DNA of 51,687 nucleotides from Pseudomonas sp. Root71. GTDB taxonomy: Bacteria; Pseudomonadota; Gammaproteobacteria; Pseudomonadales; Pseudomonadaceae. The stretch covers positions 1-51,687 of the forward strand of contig NZ_LMHY01000008.1 in the NCBI RefSeq assembly GCF_001429045.1, given 5' to 3'. Below, in pieces: positions 51,471-51,687 of this stretch. A program made the position numbers and the translations under genes. The number at the start of each line of letters is the position of its first letter. The stretch's first letter is position 1. The notes beneath the pieces were generated by a model. It was not told the DNA's origin, ran no database searches, and saw only the letters and a list, made by a program, of their open reading frames with translations.

Positions 51471-51687
51471 ACATATCCGTTGCTGCGGTAACGGCGACTT
51501 ATGGTTTCGCCCTTACGGCGAGTCCCTTTGGCAAACGCCCCAAAGGAACCAAAGGTCTCGCCCCGAACGTACGGCCCCTCGCCTGGGCTCGGGGTTCCTT
51601 CGCTGCGGTATTCATCCGGGGGCATTGCCCTCCGGTCGGCTTCGCTTCGACCTACATGCAATGAGTTCGACTGCGTCGAACGGCGCT
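51471..51687. repeat. Long copy of a genomic repeat, running off the window
   Basis: Starts TTGAGTACATATCCGTTGCT, shares its opening 50 bases and its closing AATGAGTTCGACTGCGTCGA with the copy at 35467, and has about 130 bp more in between (cccctcgcctgggctcgg and following). No credible gene in it. Confidence 0.65.

Overview
The window looks like a chromosomal stretch of a Pseudomonas species, most likely from the fluorescens/putida side of the genus. The evidence is high GC, Pseudomonas-typical families (DUF2388, DUF2789, an MXKDX repeat protein, a fused A/B-type Mrp antiporter, a second DksA-like protein), and intergenic space filled with two REP families (cores GTGGGAGCGAGC and GTAGGAGCTGCCG). 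I saw no rRNA, tRNA, phage, insertion sequence or CRISPR array.

Layout. At 1-388 (minus) is the start of a large secreted protein, probably a multicopper oxidase, cut by the window edge. Positions 0.9-26 kb hold short unrelated units: a TetR/hotdog pair, a P1 peptidase with a polyamine-type binding protein and a LuxR regulator, an rRNA-methyltransferase-like enzyme, a cytochrome b/molybdoenzyme pair with a Met-rich MXKDX protein, assorted enzymes, an OmpR-type two-component system, a DksA-like protein, an MCP with a C-terminal extra domain, and small hypotheticals. Positions 26.2-32.2 kb carry a six-gene Mrp cation/proton antiporter operon. Positions 32.4-35.5 kb carry a DMT transporter, a divergent XRE-cupin regulator and an FAD protein. 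Positions 35.5-36.1 kb are a REP-rich gap. Positions 36.1-45.8 kb hold the most interesting locus. Positions 45.9-51.7 kb hold a small secreted protein, a methyltransferase and four orphan AraC/LysR regulators.

The main locus has the gene order and domains of the mnxS1/mnxS2/mnxR regulators of Mn(II) oxidation known from Pseudomonas putida GB-1: two paralogous membrane histidine kinases flank a SCO1/SenC-cytochrome c fusion, followed by an NtrC-type sigma-54 activator. Divergent from mnxS1 is a two-gene operon for paralogous secreted proteins of unknown function. I find sigma-54 (-24/-12) promoters in front of three units: the truncated oxidase at the left edge, the secreted pair, and the SCO gene. 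Each has a related CCCCCAA-N4-GRG box 105-112 bp upstream of the -24 GG. The proposed circuit is: MnxS1/S2 sense a signal, MnxR with sigma-54 switches on the oxidase, the secreted pair and its own sco-mnxS2-mnxR unit. The MnxR link and the function of the secreted pair are inference; the boxes and promoters can be read directly in the sequence.
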